A stretch of 64,000 nt of DNA from Marmoricola sp. URHB0036 (GCF_000426045.1 NZ_AUEP01000004.1:1-64000), one strand, 5' to 3'; positions 44,525 to 56,041 are shown, numbered from the stretch's first letter. The notes: generated from the sequence alone by a model not told the origin. Translations and numbers: made by a program.

Positions 44525-45159
44525 CGACCGACCTGCCGTCGGGCTGGGTCGTCGACGACACGAGCGCGGAGGAGGTCGCCCGCGAGCGAGCCGTCTACGA
44601 GCCGTTCACCGAGCGACTGCGGCGGTTGGTCGACCTGTGCATCCGCTCCGAGGTGGATCTCGACGCGGTGCTGGAGGCCCAGGCCCACGTCGACGCGGCG
44701 ATCGAGCTGCTGGGGAGGGACACGATCGAGGGCTCCTACGGGGTCCGCATCGGCGACGGGTTCGGCCGCAACTGGGGCAACGCGATCATGGGGCTGCGCA
44801 ACGCGATCGCCCCACCGCTGCACATCGAGACCGACGGGGTCAGCCGGTCGTGGGTCGACTTCGAGCTGGGTGCGGCGTACGAGGGACCACCGACGTTCGT
44901 GCACGGCGGAGTCCTCTCACTGGTGCTCGACCACGTCTTCGGTGCGGCCGCGGGAGCCGACCACACGCCGCACATGACCGGCACGCTGACCCTCGTCTAC
45001 AAGCGGGCGACCCGGCTCGGCGTACCCCTGCGGGCCGAGGCGTGGGTGGACCGCACCGAGGGCCGCAAATCGTTCGTGGTGGGTTTCGTCGCCGACGAGC
45101 AGGGGCGCACCGTCGAGGCCGAGGGCATCTTCGTGCAGCCGCGCGAGTGGGGACAGTGA
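44521..45159 (+). CDS. PaaI-type hotdog-fold thioesterase
   Basis: A 212-residue protein with an N-terminal helical region of about 90 residues and a C-terminal 4HBT/PaaI hotdog domain: FVHGGVLSLVLDHVFGAAAG (about residue 128; the HGG motif is the active-site region) and LTLVYKRATRLGVPL (about 160). It would hydrolyse an acyl-CoA thioester, releasing CoA when the pathway backs up. Similar long PaaI proteins occur in actinobacterial steroid and fatty-acid clusters. The ATG overlaps the oxidoreductase stop, and its own stop overlaps the following GTG. Confidence 0.85.
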   Translation: MTTDLPSGWVVDDTSAEEVARERAVYEPFTERLRRLVDLCIRSEVDLDAVLEAQAHVDAAIELLGRDTIEGSYGVRIGDGFGRNWGNAIMGLRNAIAPPLHIETDGVSRSWVDFELGAAYEGPPTFVHGGVLSLVLDHVFGAAAGADHTPHMTGTLTLVYKRATRLGVPLRAEAWVDRTEGRKSFVVGFVADEQGRTVEAEGIFVQPREWGQ

Positions 45160-46247
45160 GCACCCCGATCAGGGTCGTGCAGTGGGCCACCGGCGGCGTG
45201 GGCCGGGCGGCGATCGGGGCGATCCTGCAGCACCCGGAGCTCGAGCTGGTCGGCTGCTGGGTGCACTCCCCCGACAAGCACGGCCAGGACGTCGGTGCGA
45301 TTGTGGGCATCGACCCGGTCGGCGTACTCGCCACGACCGACGCCGAGGAGATCCTGCGACTCGAGGCCGACGCCGTCGTCTACGCACCCGTCGTACCCAG
45401 TGGGCGTGAGGTGGCCGCGCTGCTGGAGTCCGGCAAGAACGTCGTCACGCCGGTCGGTTGGTTCTATCCCGACCCTGCCCGCACGGCGCGCATCGAGGCA
45501 GCGTGTCTGGCTGGTGGCACGTCGCTGCACGGCACCGGCATCAACCCCGGCGGCGCCACCGACCTGCACCCGATCCTGTTCTCGTCGCTGAGCACGGCCG
45601 TGCGGTTCGTGCGCGGCGAGGAGTTCAGCGACGTCCGCAGCTACGCCGCACCCGACGTGCTGCGCGGATTCATGGGCTTCGGTGGCACTCCGGAGGAGTC
45701 GCTGTCCGGGCCGATGCTCGAGATGCTGTCCGGCGGGTTCGTCGAGTCGGTGCGGATGTGCCTCGATGCCGTCGGCTTCGCCGAGGCAGAGATCGTGCCG
45801 ACCCAGGAGGTGGCCGTCGCGACGGCGATCATCTCCGAGACTCCCATCGGCCCGATCGAGCCGGGCCAGGTCGCGGCTCGTCGCTTCGCGTGGGAGGCCG
45901 TCGTCGACTGCACGGTCGTCGTACGGGTGGCCGTCAACTGGCTGATGGGCGAGCAGCATCTCGATCCGCCGTGGACGTTCGGGCCAGAGGGGCAGCGCTA
46001 CGAGGTCGAGGTGCAGGGCGACCCCGACACCTTCGCCGTCATCCACGGCTGGCACCCCAGGTCCATCGAGGCCGGGCTGGAGCGCAACCCCGGCATCGTC
46101 GTCACGGCCGCGCACTGCGTGAACTCGATCCCGTACGTCGTCGCCGCCCCGCCCGGCATCCGCACCTACCTCGACCTGCCGCTGGTCGCCGGCCGGGCAC
46201 ACCCCGATCTGGCGCGCCAGCGACAGGGTCAGAGCACGAGGTACTGA
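45156..46247 (+). CDS. DapB-like NAD(P)-dependent amine/alcohol dehydrogenase
   Basis: A 363-residue protein with an N-terminal Rossmann fold of the dihydrodipicolinate-reductase-like group (VVQWATGGVGRAAIGAIL, about residue 7; DAVVYAPVVPSGREVAALLESGKNVVTP, blocks VVYAPVVPSG and GKNVVTP, about 75-95). GTGINPGGATD (about 130) is a conserved substrate-site loop. Relatives are common in mycobacterial lipid and cholesterol gene clusters; the diaminopentane or amine dehydrogenase annotation of the family does not establish its substrate here. GTG start coupled to the thioesterase. The 3' end overlaps the converging DinB gene by 19 bp. Confidence 0.83.
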   Translation: MSTPIRVVQWATGGVGRAAIGAILQHPELELVGCWVHSPDKHGQDVGAIVGIDPVGVLATTDAEEILRLEADAVVYAPVVPSGREVAALLESGKNVVTPVGWFYPDPARTARIEAACLAGGTSLHGTGINPGGATDLHPILFSSLSTAVRFVRGEEFSDVRSYAAPDVLRGFMGFGGTPEESLSGPMLEMLSGGFVESVRMCLDAVGFAEAEIVPTQEVAVATAIISETPIGPIEPGQVAARRFAWEAVVDCTVVVRVAVNWLMGEQHLDPPWTFGPEGQRYEVEVQGDPDTFAVIHGWHPRSIEAGLERNPGIVVTAAHCVNSIPYVVAAPPGIRTYLDLPLVAGRAHPDLARQRQGQSTRY

Positions 46248-46732
46248 TGACCGTCCAGGAGCTCACGCACGACGTCCAGGTGCCCGGCGTGTACTGAGGT
46301 CTCGACCAGGACGTGCACCACGACGGTGCGCAGGTCCGGGAACGACAGTCCGGCGTCGTGCCACCATGCCTCAGGCTGCTGCGGTGCGTCGCCGAGCGAA
46401 CGAGCAGAGACGATGTCGTCGGATCGGGCGATGGCGGAGCGGTAGGCGTCCAGGACGTCCGCCACCGGCTCCTCGGGACCGACCTGCCAGTCCCCGTTGT
46501 CACCTTCGGGCCAGAAGTCCAGCGGCTCGCCGGCCACGACGACCTCGAACCAGTACCGCTCGTCGGACAGGGTGAGGTGTCGCACGAGACCGAGGCACGA
46601 CCATCCGGAGGGCAGCACCGGCAGACGAAGCTGCTGCTCGGAGAGTCCCTCGAGCTGCGTGAGCACGTGGCGCCGCTGGCCGTTGAGCCGGGCCAGCAGC
46701 AGGTCTCGCTCCGCCGTGTCGTCGATGTCCAC
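46229..46732 (-). CDS. DinB/DUF664-family protein
   Basis: A 167-residue four-helix-bundle protein of the DinB superfamily. It starts MDIDDTAERDLLLARLNGQRRH. Metal-ligand histidines are expected in CLGLVRHLTLSDERYWF (about residue 52) and VETSVHAGHLDVVRELLDG (about 145-150), giving the usual three-His site. The group (DUF664) probably includes mycothiol-dependent enzymes; the reaction is unknown. The 3' end overlaps the DapB-like gene on the opposite strand. Confidence 0.87.
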   Translation of the reverse strand: MDIDDTAERDLLLARLNGQRRHVLTQLEGLSEQQLRLPVLPSGWSCLGLVRHLTLSDERYWFEVVVAGEPLDFWPEGDNGDWQVGPEEPVADVLDAYRSAIARSDDIVSARSLGDAPQQPEAWWHDAGLSFPDLRTVVVHVLVETSVHAGHLDVVRELLDGHQYLVL

Positions 46733-46767
46733 ACGGTAAGCCTTGGTGTCCGGGTCACACTGACAGG

Positions 46768-46950
46768 GTGCGACTGCACCACCGCTGGGACGACGACGAC
46801 CGTCCCGAACCCGACCTGACCGATCCCCGTACGGCCGCGGCGTTGACCCGAGCCGCTCGCGGTGTGCGCATGGTCAAGCTGATGCACCTGGCTCTCCTTG
46901 CCCTCGGGATGGGCCTGCTCGCGCTCGCGCTGCTCCTCCGGACGGGATGA
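46768..46950 (+). CDS. Small single-helix membrane protein
   Basis: A 60-residue protein starting at GTG: an acidic N-terminus (HRWDDDDRPEPDL), an Arg/Ala-rich central helix and a single C-terminal hydrophobic helix (LMHLALLALGMGLLALALLL). It is divergent from the DinB gene with 35 bp between the starts. It has ordinary codon use for the window (GC-rich third positions). No domain is recognised; I infer a small inner-membrane protein of unknown role. Confidence 0.5.
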   Translation: MRLHHRWDDDDRPEPDLTDPRTAAALTRAARGVRMVKLMHLALLALGMGLLALALLLRTG

Positions 46951-46984
46951 CCGTCGTCGGACGTGACGCACCAGCCGGCGGAGA

Positions 46985-47746
46985 TCAGATGGGTGTGAGC
47001 TCCGGACGTTTGGGTGAGATGCCGTCTCCCAACGAGCGCCCGGTCAGCCGACGTCCGACCCATGGCCCGGCGAACGTGCGCAACCATTCGAGATCCGCGA
47101 GCAGCCGGTCCTTGCCGGCCAGCACCGTCGCCTCGGGCACCATCGGCGGCTCGATGTCGTGCGCGATGCCCAGGGTCTCGAGGACGTGCCTCGCAGCGAG
47201 GTGGTGGCCCAGCGGCGACAGGTGGATGCGATCACGGTCCCAGTAGCGCGGGTCGCGTGCCTCGCGCAGTCGCCAGTTGTCGACGAGCACGGCAGCGCGT
47301 GCGTCGACCACCTCGCGGAGGAGCTCGTTGAAGATGGCCACCCTGCCTCGCAGCGCACGGAACGGGCCCGAGGCAGCGACTCCATGGGTGAAGAGCACGA
47401 CCTGTGCTCCGACGTCGACTGCTCGAGCAACTGCCGCGTCGATGCTCTCGACGAGTGCGTCGATGTCCACACTCAGGTGCAGCAGGTCGTTGCCGGCACC
47501 CTGGATCGTGAGGAGATCCGGTGCCAGGTCGAGGGCCGGGGCGAGCTGCTCGTCGAGGATCTCGGCGACGGTCCGCCCGCGGATGGCGAGATTGGCGTAG
47601 GCGAAGTCCTGGTTCCTGGTGGCCAACGTCTCAGCGACCCGGTCTGCCCACCCGCGCACGCCATTGGGCCGGGTCGGGTCGGGATCACCGACGCCCTCGG
47701 TCCAGGAGTCTCCGATGGCGACGTACCGGCTGTACGACGGGCTCAT
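46985..47746 (-). CDS. SGNH/GDSL-family hydrolase
   Basis: A 253-residue SGNH hydrolase. Block I is VAIGDSWTEGVGDPDPTRP (Ser about residue 13), block II is NLAIRGRTVAEIL, block III IQGAGNDLLHL (Asn about 88), and block V WDRDRIHLSPLGHHLAARHVLETLG (Asp and His about 180). The ATG at 47746 begins directly before block I, so the protein is cytoplasmic. Members deacylate small esters; the natural substrate is unknown. It belongs to a different subgroup from the 19029-19643 enzyme. Confidence 0.9.
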   Translation of the reverse strand: MSPSYSRYVAIGDSWTEGVGDPDPTRPNGVRGWADRVAETLATRNQDFAYANLAIRGRTVAEILDEQLAPALDLAPDLLTIQGAGNDLLHLSVDIDALVESIDAAVARAVDVGAQVVLFTHGVAASGPFRALRGRVAIFNELLREVVDARAAVLVDNWRLREARDPRYWDRDRIHLSPLGHHLAARHVLETLGIAHDIEPPMVPEATVLAGKDRLLADLEWLRTFAGPWVGRRLTGRSLGDGISPKRPELTPI

Positions 47747-47893
47747 CGTCGGGCCGCCACGTGCGCTGCCCTTCCCGGGGCATCGATCAGGTTCACGTGC
47801 GAACTCTGGCACGACGGCCCGACGTGTTTCGACAGCAGGTTCCGAGCGCAGGAGTAGCCTGAACCCCAGGTGCTGAAGTAGTTCGGCCCCTCA

Positions 47894-47911
47894 GACCCAC
47901 GTTTGTGGGTC
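47894..47911. promoter_or_regulatory. Short palindrome upstream of the histidine kinase gene
   Basis: GACCCAC-GTTT-GTGGGTC, perfect 7-bp arms around a four-base loop, 45 bp before the ATG chosen for the kinase. It could be an operator or a leader hairpin. An in-frame GTG start at 47903 would place it inside the coding sequence, so its meaning depends on the true start. Confidence 0.3.
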
Positions 47912-47956
47912 GACAGTGCCGCCCTGACCCCGCGGATCCTTCGGGTGGGGGCCGGG

Positions 47957-49158
47957 ATGGAAGTCGAAGACGGTCTCGCCGTCGTGCTGAGCGAGTTCGC
48001 ACGCACGCTCGTGACCGACTTCCCGATCAAGGGGATCCTGGACCACCTGGTTCGGCGCATCGTCGACATCCTCCCGGTCGACGCCGCTGGAGTCTCGTTG
48101 ATCACCCCGACCACGCACCCGCGCCTGATCGCGGGATCCGACGAGTCGGCCATCCGATACGAGCACCTGCAGACGTCGCTGGGCGAAGGGCCTTGCCTGG
48201 CGGCGTACGAGACCGATCGGCCCATCTCGATGCCGAACCTCGCGGACGACACCAGGTTCCCGGTGTTCGTCAGGTGTGCGCTGGCCGAGGGACTCGTGGC
48301 GGTGTTCACCTTTCCCTTGCGCAACGACGACCGGTGCCTGGGCGCGCTCGATCTGTACCGGAGGTCGGCGGGTGCTCTCGATGCCCCAGACATGGCGACG
48401 GCCCAGACCCTGGCCGACGTGGCCACGGCGTACCTGCTGAACGCGGAGGCGCGGATGGCGAAGAACGAGTTCGTCGCGACCGTCAGCCACGAGCTGAGGA
48501 CTCCGATGACGAGCATTGCGGGCTACGTGGAGCTGCTGCAGGACGGCAAAGGAGGGCAGCTCAGCAGCGGACAGGCGGCGTTCGTGGATGCGATCGGCCG
48601 CAACAGCGATCGCCTGACGGCGCTGGCCAACGACCTGCTGACGGTCTCCGGGCTGGAGGATCCCGACAGCGAGCACGAGCGTGTCGACCTGGATCTCGCC
48701 GACGTCATCGACGCGGCGCGTTTCGTCCTCCAACCCCTGATCGCGGAGAGCCGGAGGACGGTCACCTTCGAGACTCCCGCCGACCCGGTGATCGTGCACG
48801 GGAACCCGGCCGACCTCGAGGCGATGGTGGTGAACCTGATGACGAACGCGTTGAAGTTCACCCAGAACGACGGATGGGTCTCCTGCGAGCTCCTGCAGGT
48901 CGCAGGAACCGCGCGCATCGAGGTTCGCGACAACGGATTGGGCATCCCCCGCGAGGAGCAGCGAGACCTGTTCACGCGCTTCTTCCGCTCCAGCACGGCG
49001 CAGGAGCACGCGATCCAGGGGACCGGACTGGGACTGACCATCGTCGACTCGATCGTGCAGCACCACGGCGGCGACATCTCCGTCGTGTCCGACCATCTGG
49101 AAGGCTCGACGTTCACCGTGAGCCTCCCCCTCGCCCAGGGGTCCTGGGCGAGCGACCG

Positions 49159-49162
<4 letters not shown>
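47957..49162 (+). CDS. GAF-domain sensor histidine kinase (soluble)
   Basis: A 401-residue kinase. Residues about 15-165 form a GAF domain ([33 protein letters not shown]); the dimerisation/phosphoacceptor H-box is [18 protein letters not shown] (about 172-190). The HATPase domain has an N-box ([13 protein letters not shown]), G1 ([13 protein letters not shown]), an F-box (FTRFFRSS) and G2 (GTGLGLTIV). There are no membrane helices, so the signal is sensed in the cytoplasm. No response regulator gene is adjacent, making it an orphan kinase. ATG 47957 was chosen; GTG 47903 would add 18 residues. The stop overlaps the DUF255 stop by 4 bp. Confidence 0.92.
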
Positions 49163-51144
<1,982 letters not shown>

Positions 51145-51185
51145 GCCTCCACTGTGCCCGCTTCTCATCCGAAGCATGAGCCGGG

Positions 51186-51812
51186 TCAGTCGTCCCCGTG
51201 TCCGAGCCTGTGCAGCTCCGAACGGGACGGACCGGTCTCGGTGAGCGTCGGGTGCGTGCGCAGCCCGGCCAGCGCCAGGTCGAGGTGGCGGTGGGCCAGC
51301 ACGTTGTCGGCCTTGGCGTCCATCACGGGCAACGGCCGGGACAACCGCACCAGCAGGGTGCCCAGGTCTCCGAAGGTGATCTCGGGCGGCAGGCTGCCGT
51401 CGTCGTGGGCGGCGTCCACCAGCCGCTGGAGCGCAGACGCCGAGGCCGTCCGGGCCCGCTCCAGGTCGGGGTCGTCGAGCCGGTCGAGGGCCAGCGGGAT
51501 CACCGCCGACACCCGGACGTCCAGCATCTCGCGGAGGTACGCCGCGACGCCCTCGAGCCCGTCCTCGCCCGACCCGAGAGCACGCTCGGCCGACGCCAGC
51601 GACTGCGCCAGGGCGTCGAGCAGCACCGCCTTGACCAGTGCCTCCCGGTCGCCGAACCGCCGGTAGAGGGTGCCGATGCCGACGCCGGCGCGCCTGGCCA
51701 CCTCCTCGAGCGGGCAGTCCAGACCACGCTCGATGAAGAGCTCGCGGGCAGCATCCAGCACCTGCTGCTGATTGCGGCGGGCATCGGCTCTCAGTGCCTT
51801 CTGCCTGGTCAC
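51186..51812 (-). CDS. TetR-family regulator
   Basis: A 208-residue regulator. The helix-turn-helix region is [39 protein letters not shown] (blocks [18 protein letters not shown]; about residues 25-60), typical of the SACE_7040-like TetR group. The C-terminal domain is Leu/Ala-rich and unassigned. It lies downstream of the ThrE-type exporter on the same strand, 27 bp apart, and could be co-transcribed with it; this group often controls a neighbouring MFS transporter, and one lies divergently at 53324. No palindromic operator was found with confidence. Confidence 0.92.
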   Translation of the reverse strand: MTRQKALRADARRNQQQVLDAARELFIERGLDCPLEEVARRAGVGIGTLYRRFGDREALVKAVLLDALAQSLASAERALGSGEDGLEGVAAYLREMLDVRVSAVIPLALDRLDDPDLERARTASASALQRLVDAAHDDGSLPPEITFGDLGTLLVRLSRPLPVMDAKADNVLAHRHLDLALAGLRTHPTLTETGPSRSELHRLGHGDD

Positions 51813-51839
51813 GCCGTCAGCCTAGGGCTCCTGACGCGC

Positions 51840-53222
51840 TCAGAGACCCCGCCAGGTCGACGTCGCCCGCCCCACGCGTTCGGAGAGACCGGTGCCGACG
51901 AGCACACCGGCCGCGATGGCCACGATGGAGAGCAGGGCGTTGATGAAGTCACCGAGCCCGGCAACGGCATCTGCACCCACGATCTGGGTCACCCCTTCGA
52001 GGCCGAGCGCACCCGGCACCAGCATCCAGAAGGCCGGCAGGAAGGTGACGGGTACCGGAGGTCCACTGCGACGCTGCTGGACGGCGTAGGTCAGTGGTGG
52101 CACCACGGCACCTGCCACGAAGCTGGCACCGAGCGCGCTGAGCACCAGGCCACTACCGGCCTGCACGGCGTAGGTCACGTAGAGCACCAGCAGCAACCAC
52201 CGGAAGGTGCCGGGCGGGGCGGAGGAGGCCAGCACGTGGCCCAGCCCGAAGACGAGCACCCCCAGCCACGGAGCCCACGGCCCGAGGGCGGCGCCGTGCT
52301 CCCCCACCGGCGCGCGGTTGGCAATGTCGACCCCCATCGCGATGCCGAAGGTCAGCAGGAGCAGTCGTTGCAACCCGTAGACCAGGCGCGCGGAGCCGGA
52401 CATGATCGAGCCGACCGACAGCTCGACGGTGGCCATGGTGAGGGCGGCGCCCGGCAACAGTGTGACCAGGGACGGGATCACGATGTCGAGCGGCCAGGCA
52501 CCGAACAAGGGGCCGGCCACCACGAAGGCGACCCAGGTGACCGCGAAGGACGTGGCGACCGGGAAGACCAGGTCGAGCGGCCGGTAGCTGTCCGCCCACA
52601 GGCGCAGCACCCCTACGAGCAGGCCCAGCAGCAGGTAGACCGGCAGCGCCGTGCTCGTCGGGTTCAGCAGCAGGCCGAGACCGATGGTCAGCACCCCGTG
52701 TCCGAACACCCGCGCGGCGGCATTGAACCGGGGTGGCGCCACCTCGAGAGCCGCGAGCCGGGCCGCGGCCTCGGACACCGGGAGGTGCAGTCGGCGGATG
52801 TCGTCGATCAGTCGGTAGAGCGCGTCGATCTGGTCGAGCCGGAGCGGGTCGTAGCCTCCCGGCGCGAAGTCGACGCGAGCTGACTCCCCTGCCTCGATGC
52901 GCACGAAGACCCCCGTCGGCAGCACGAAGAACGACACCCCGCGGGCGGCGTACGCCGTGGCCACGTCCTCGAGGATGATCGTGACCCGGTCGACCGAGTC
53001 CCCGGCTCGGCACATGGCGACGCCGACCTGGCGGAGGAAGTCGAGCACCGCCTCGGGTGGTTCCTCCACGGCAGGCGGTGGTTCGGTGACGCGGGTCGGC
53101 TGCGGCAGCCGCTTGGCCGCGAGGTTCCCGACCTGGACCCAGAAGCGCTGGCGGCGGGACCTGATCCGCTGGCCGAGGGCACCGCGCCGCCCGGCCGAGC
53201 CCCCGGGTCCATGGCCAGCCAC
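51840..53222 (-). CDS. thrE: Threonine/serine exporter, ThrE type (fused YjjP-YjjB)
   Basis: A 460-residue exporter of the ThrE family, pumping threonine and serine out of the cell. The N-terminal cytoplasmic part (residues about 60-160) carries the hydrolase-like ThrE domain: VGVAMCRAGDSVDRVTIILEDVA (blocks MCRAGDSVDRV) and FFVLPTGVFVRIE. About ten helices follow, in two sets (YjjP-like half to about residue 290, YjjB-like half beyond). GTG 53222 gives a basic leader of 50 residues. Length and domain order match Corynebacterium ThrE (about 490 residues). Divergent from the MFS transporter. Confidence 0.9.
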   Translation of the reverse strand: MAGHGPGGSAGRRGALGQRIRSRRQRFWVQVGNLAAKRLPQPTRVTEPPPAVEEPPEAVLDFLRQVGVAMCRAGDSVDRVTIILEDVATAYAARGVSFFVLPTGVFVRIEAGESARVDFAPGGYDPLRLDQIDALYRLIDDIRRLHLPVSEAAARLAALEVAPPRFNAAARVFGHGVLTIGLGLLLNPTSTALPVYLLLGLLVGVLRLWADSYRPLDLVFPVATSFAVTWVAFVVAGPLFGAWPLDIVIPSLVTLLPGAALTMATVELSVGSIMSGSARLVYGLQRLLLLTFGIAMGVDIANRAPVGEHGAALGPWAPWLGVLVFGLGHVLASSAPPGTFRWLLLVLYVTYAVQAGSGLVLSALGASFVAGAVVPPLTYAVQQRRSGPPVPVTFLPAFWMLVPGALGLEGVTQIVGADAVAGLGDFINALLSIVAIAAGVLVGTGLSERVGRATSTWRGL

Positions 53223-53323
53223 GTCCGTCAGGCTGCCGGGCGGTGGGTTCGGGGCACTCGCCCGGAATGGGTGAAGGCCCGCCGCAGCCGCTCGACCTAG
53301 CGTCTGAGCCGGAGAGGAGTCCC

Positions 53324-54820
53324 ATGACCGACCTCGGACAACAGGCGCGCGCCACCGCAGGCGGTGTGCTCGCAGCGACCTGCATCTCCACCCTGGTGGT
53401 GAATGCGAACACCTCGGCCGTGAGCATCCTGCTGCCGGCGATCAGCGAGGACACCGGCATGTCGGTGAACACCCTCCAGTGGGCGGTGACGGGCTACTCG
53501 CTCGTCGGCGCGGCCGTGATCATCACCTCGGGCTCGCTGGGCGACGTGTTCGGCCGGAAGCGGATCTTCCAGCTCGGCCTGCTGCTGTTCGTGGGGTCGT
53601 GCATCCTGATCGCCCTCGCGCAGTCCGGCGGCATGGTGATCGCCGGTCGGCTCATCCAGGGTGCCTCCGGTGCCACCATCCTCGCCTGCGGGTTGAGCCT
53701 GCTCACCGTGGCCACCAGCGGCGACAGCCAGCTGCGCTCCGTCTCCCTGTGGGGTGCAGCCGCGGCCGTCGGTGCTGCCGCCGGCCCCCTCCTCGGCGGC
53801 TTGCTCGTGGACATCACCGGCTGGCAGGGCCTGTTCTGGATCGACGCCGGTGTCGCCGTCGGCTGCATGGTGCTGACGTACTTCACGGTCTCGGAGTCCC
53901 GCGATCCCGATCGGCCCCCGACCATCGACTATGCAGGCACGGTGCTGGTCGCGCTCACGCTGGTGCCGGTGATCCTCGGCGTGAGCAAGAGTGGCGACTG
54001 GGGCTGGTTCTCCGTCGCGACCCTGGGCTGCTTCGCCCTCACCATCGCCGCGGGGTTCGCCTTCGTGAAGGTGGAGCAGCGGGTGGCCCTCCCGCTCCTC
54101 GACCTGAAGCTGCTGCGCAACCGGATCCTGGTCGGATCGACGCTCGCCATCCTGATCGGCGCCGGCACCATCAACGGGCTGATGTACCTGCTCAGCCTGT
54201 ACTTCCAGGACCCGGCGTCGCTCGGGTTCAGCCCGCTCGAAGCCGGTCTCGCCACCCTGCCGGCCACGGTCGGCCTGGTCGTGGTCGCGCCGCTCGTTCC
54301 CCGGTTCGCCAAGAAGCTCGGCGGCCGCCAGACCATCGGCGCCGGGTTCCTGATCAGCACGGCGGGCTTCGCCGCGATCGGCTTCACCCACGCGTCCTGG
54401 CAGTACGCCGCGTTCCTGCTCCCCATCATCGCCATCGCGGTCGGCATGGGGCTGTCGAACGGACCGTCCTCGTCGGCGGCCACGTCCTGCGTCGACGAGA
54501 AGCAGGTCGGCGAGGCCTCCGGTGTCTCGAACATGGCGCGCTACGTCGGCGCGGCCGTCGCGACCGCACTGGCCGCCACGGTCTATGGCACGGTGATCGC
54601 CAACCAGCAGCAGGACGGCAAGTCCGCCTCGGCCGCGCTGGCGGCGGGCCTGTCGGCCGCCTCCTGGGTGATGACCGTGATCAGCGCTCTCGGGATCCTC
54701 CTCGCGATCGTCGCCATCCGCCGGCACCGTGCCGCGGAGGGCACACTGCAGGATGCCGCTGCCTCCGCAGCCGCGCACCTGCACACCCTGCCCACCACCG
54801 CGACCGAGAGGACACCATGA
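53324..54820 (+). CDS. MFS transporter, DHA2 (14-helix) type
   Basis: A 498-residue major-facilitator protein with about 14 hydrophobic segments. Motif A is GSLGDVFGRKRIFQLGL (about residue 75), motif B AGRLIQGASGATIL (about 108) and motif C WGAAAAVGAAAGPLLGGLLVD (blocks AAAGPLLGG; about 148). ATG 53324 has a strong GGAGAGGAG before it. DHA2 members export drugs or metabolites by proton antiport. Co-transcription with the M24 peptidase (ATGA overlap) suggests export or uptake of a peptide-derived compound rather than a simple drug pump. Confidence 0.92.
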   Translation: MTDLGQQARATAGGVLAATCISTLVVNANTSAVSILLPAISEDTGMSVNTLQWAVTGYSLVGAAVIITSGSLGDVFGRKRIFQLGLLLFVGSCILIALAQSGGMVIAGRLIQGASGATILACGLSLLTVATSGDSQLRSVSLWGAAAAVGAAAGPLLGGLLVDITGWQGLFWIDAGVAVGCMVLTYFTVSESRDPDRPPTIDYAGTVLVALTLVPVILGVSKSGDWGWFSVATLGCFALTIAAGFAFVKVEQRVALPLLDLKLLRNRILVGSTLAILIGAGTINGLMYLLSLYFQDPASLGFSPLEAGLATLPATVGLVVVAPLVPRFAKKLGGRQTIGAGFLISTAGFAAIGFTHASWQYAAFLLPIIAIAVGMGLSNGPSSSAATSCVDEKQVGEASGVSNMARYVGAAVATALAATVYGTVIANQQQDGKSASAALAAGLSAASWVMTVISALGILLAIVAIRRHRAAEGTLQDAAASAAAHLHTLPTTATERTP

Positions 54821-55953
54821 CCGTCAGCGACCGCCCGACCGCGGTGCCCTTCACGACCGATGACTACGCCGCGCGGATGTCGCGGGTCGTCGCCGACGCC
54901 GGCGCCGCCGGACTCGACGGTGTGCTGGTCACGCCGGGGCCAGACCTGGTGTGGCTGACCGGCTACCAGCCGACCGCCATCACCGAACGACTGACGATGC
55001 TCTTCCTCACCGCCGAGCGAGAGCCCACGCTGCTCGTCCCCACGCTGGAGCGTCCGGACGCCGAGGCCGCTGAGGGCACACCAGCGACCACGTTGGTCGA
55101 CTGGACCGACGGCGCCGACCCGTACGCCGCCGCCAGCCCGATGCTCCGACCCGAAGGCACCTACGCGATCTCCGACAACGCCTGGGCGATGCACCTCCTG
55201 GGGCTGCAGAGCGCCCTACCGGGTTCGGGCTACGGCTCGATGACCCAACGGATGCCGATGTTGCGCGCGGTCAAGGACGACAACGAGCTGGCCCGGATGA
55301 CCGCTGCCGGGGCCGCCGCCGACGCGGCGTACGGCGAGATCGTCAGGGTGCGCTTCGCCGGGAGACGCGAGACCGACGTGGCCGCTGACCTCGCCGGCCT
55401 GCTGAAGCAGTTCGGCCACGAGCAGGTCGACTTCACCGTGGTCGGTTCCGGACCCAACGGCGCCAACCCGCACCACGAGGCCGGTGACCGGGTGATCGAG
55501 GTAGGCGACTGCATCGTCCTCGACTTCGGCGGGCTGATGTTCGGCTACGGGTCGGACACCAGCCGCACGGTGTGCGTCGGTGAACCCACCGCACAGATCC
55601 GCGAGGTCCACGAAGTCGTGCGCCAGGCCCAGGAGGCCGGCGTCCAGGCCGTGCGACCCGGAGTGGTGTGCCAGGACATCGACCGGGCCGCCCGTCAGGT
55701 CATCACCGATGCGGGCTACGGCGAACAGTTCATCCACCGGACCGGCCACGGCATCGGCGTCACCACCCACGAGCCGCCGTACATGATCGAGGGCGAGGAG
55801 CAGCCGCTCGTTCCGGGCATGTGCTTCTCGGTCGAGCCCGGGGTCTACCTCGCCGGCAATTTCGGCGTCCGCATCGAGGACATCGTCGCCGTCACCGACG
55901 AGGGCGGACGGCGCCTGAACAACACCTCCCGGGAGCTGCACATCGTCGGGTGA
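54817..55953 (+). CDS. M24-family metallopeptidase (Xaa-Pro aminopeptidase/PepQ-like)
   Basis: A 378-residue pita-bread peptidase. The N-terminal creatinase-like domain (DGVLVTPGPDLVWLTGYQPT) precedes the catalytic domain with all five metal ligands visible: Asp in IVLDFGG (about residue 240), Asp in YGSDTSRT (about 251), His in HRTGHGIGV (about 313), Glu in CFSVEPGVY (about 345) and Glu in VRIEDIV (about 360). Family enzymes remove residues before proline or split Xaa-Pro dipeptides. The ATG overlaps the MFS stop. With the APC permease and M20 peptidase downstream it suggests peptide and amino-acid catabolism. Confidence 0.92.
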   Translation: MTVSDRPTAVPFTTDDYAARMSRVVADAGAAGLDGVLVTPGPDLVWLTGYQPTAITERLTMLFLTAEREPTLLVPTLERPDAEAAEGTPATTLVDWTDGADPYAAASPMLRPEGTYAISDNAWAMHLLGLQSALPGSGYGSMTQRMPMLRAVKDDNELARMTAAGAAADAAYGEIVRVRFAGRRETDVAADLAGLLKQFGHEQVDFTVVGSGPNGANPHHEAGDRVIEVGDCIVLDFGGLMFGYGSDTSRTVCVGEPTAQIREVHEVVRQAQEAGVQAVRPGVVCQDIDRAARQVITDAGYGEQFIHRTGHGIGVTTHEPPYMIEGEEQPLVPGMCFSVEPGVYLAGNFGVRIEDIVAVTDEGGRRLNNTSRELHIVG

Positions 55954-55997
55954 GAGTTCACCCGGTTGGGGTGACCCTGCCCCGTCACGGGCGGCGT

Positions 55998-56009
55998 GAA
56001 CATGTGTTC
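55998..56009. promoter_or_regulatory. Short palindrome upstream of the APC permease
   Basis: GAACATGTGTTC, 5-bp arms around TG, 32 bp before the permease ATG, followed by a second half-site-like TGTTC. It may be a regulator site for the permease-peptidase operon; the motif is short and could be chance. Confidence 0.3.
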
Positions 56010-56041
56010 CGACTGTTCGGTACACCACCCAGGAGGCACAG

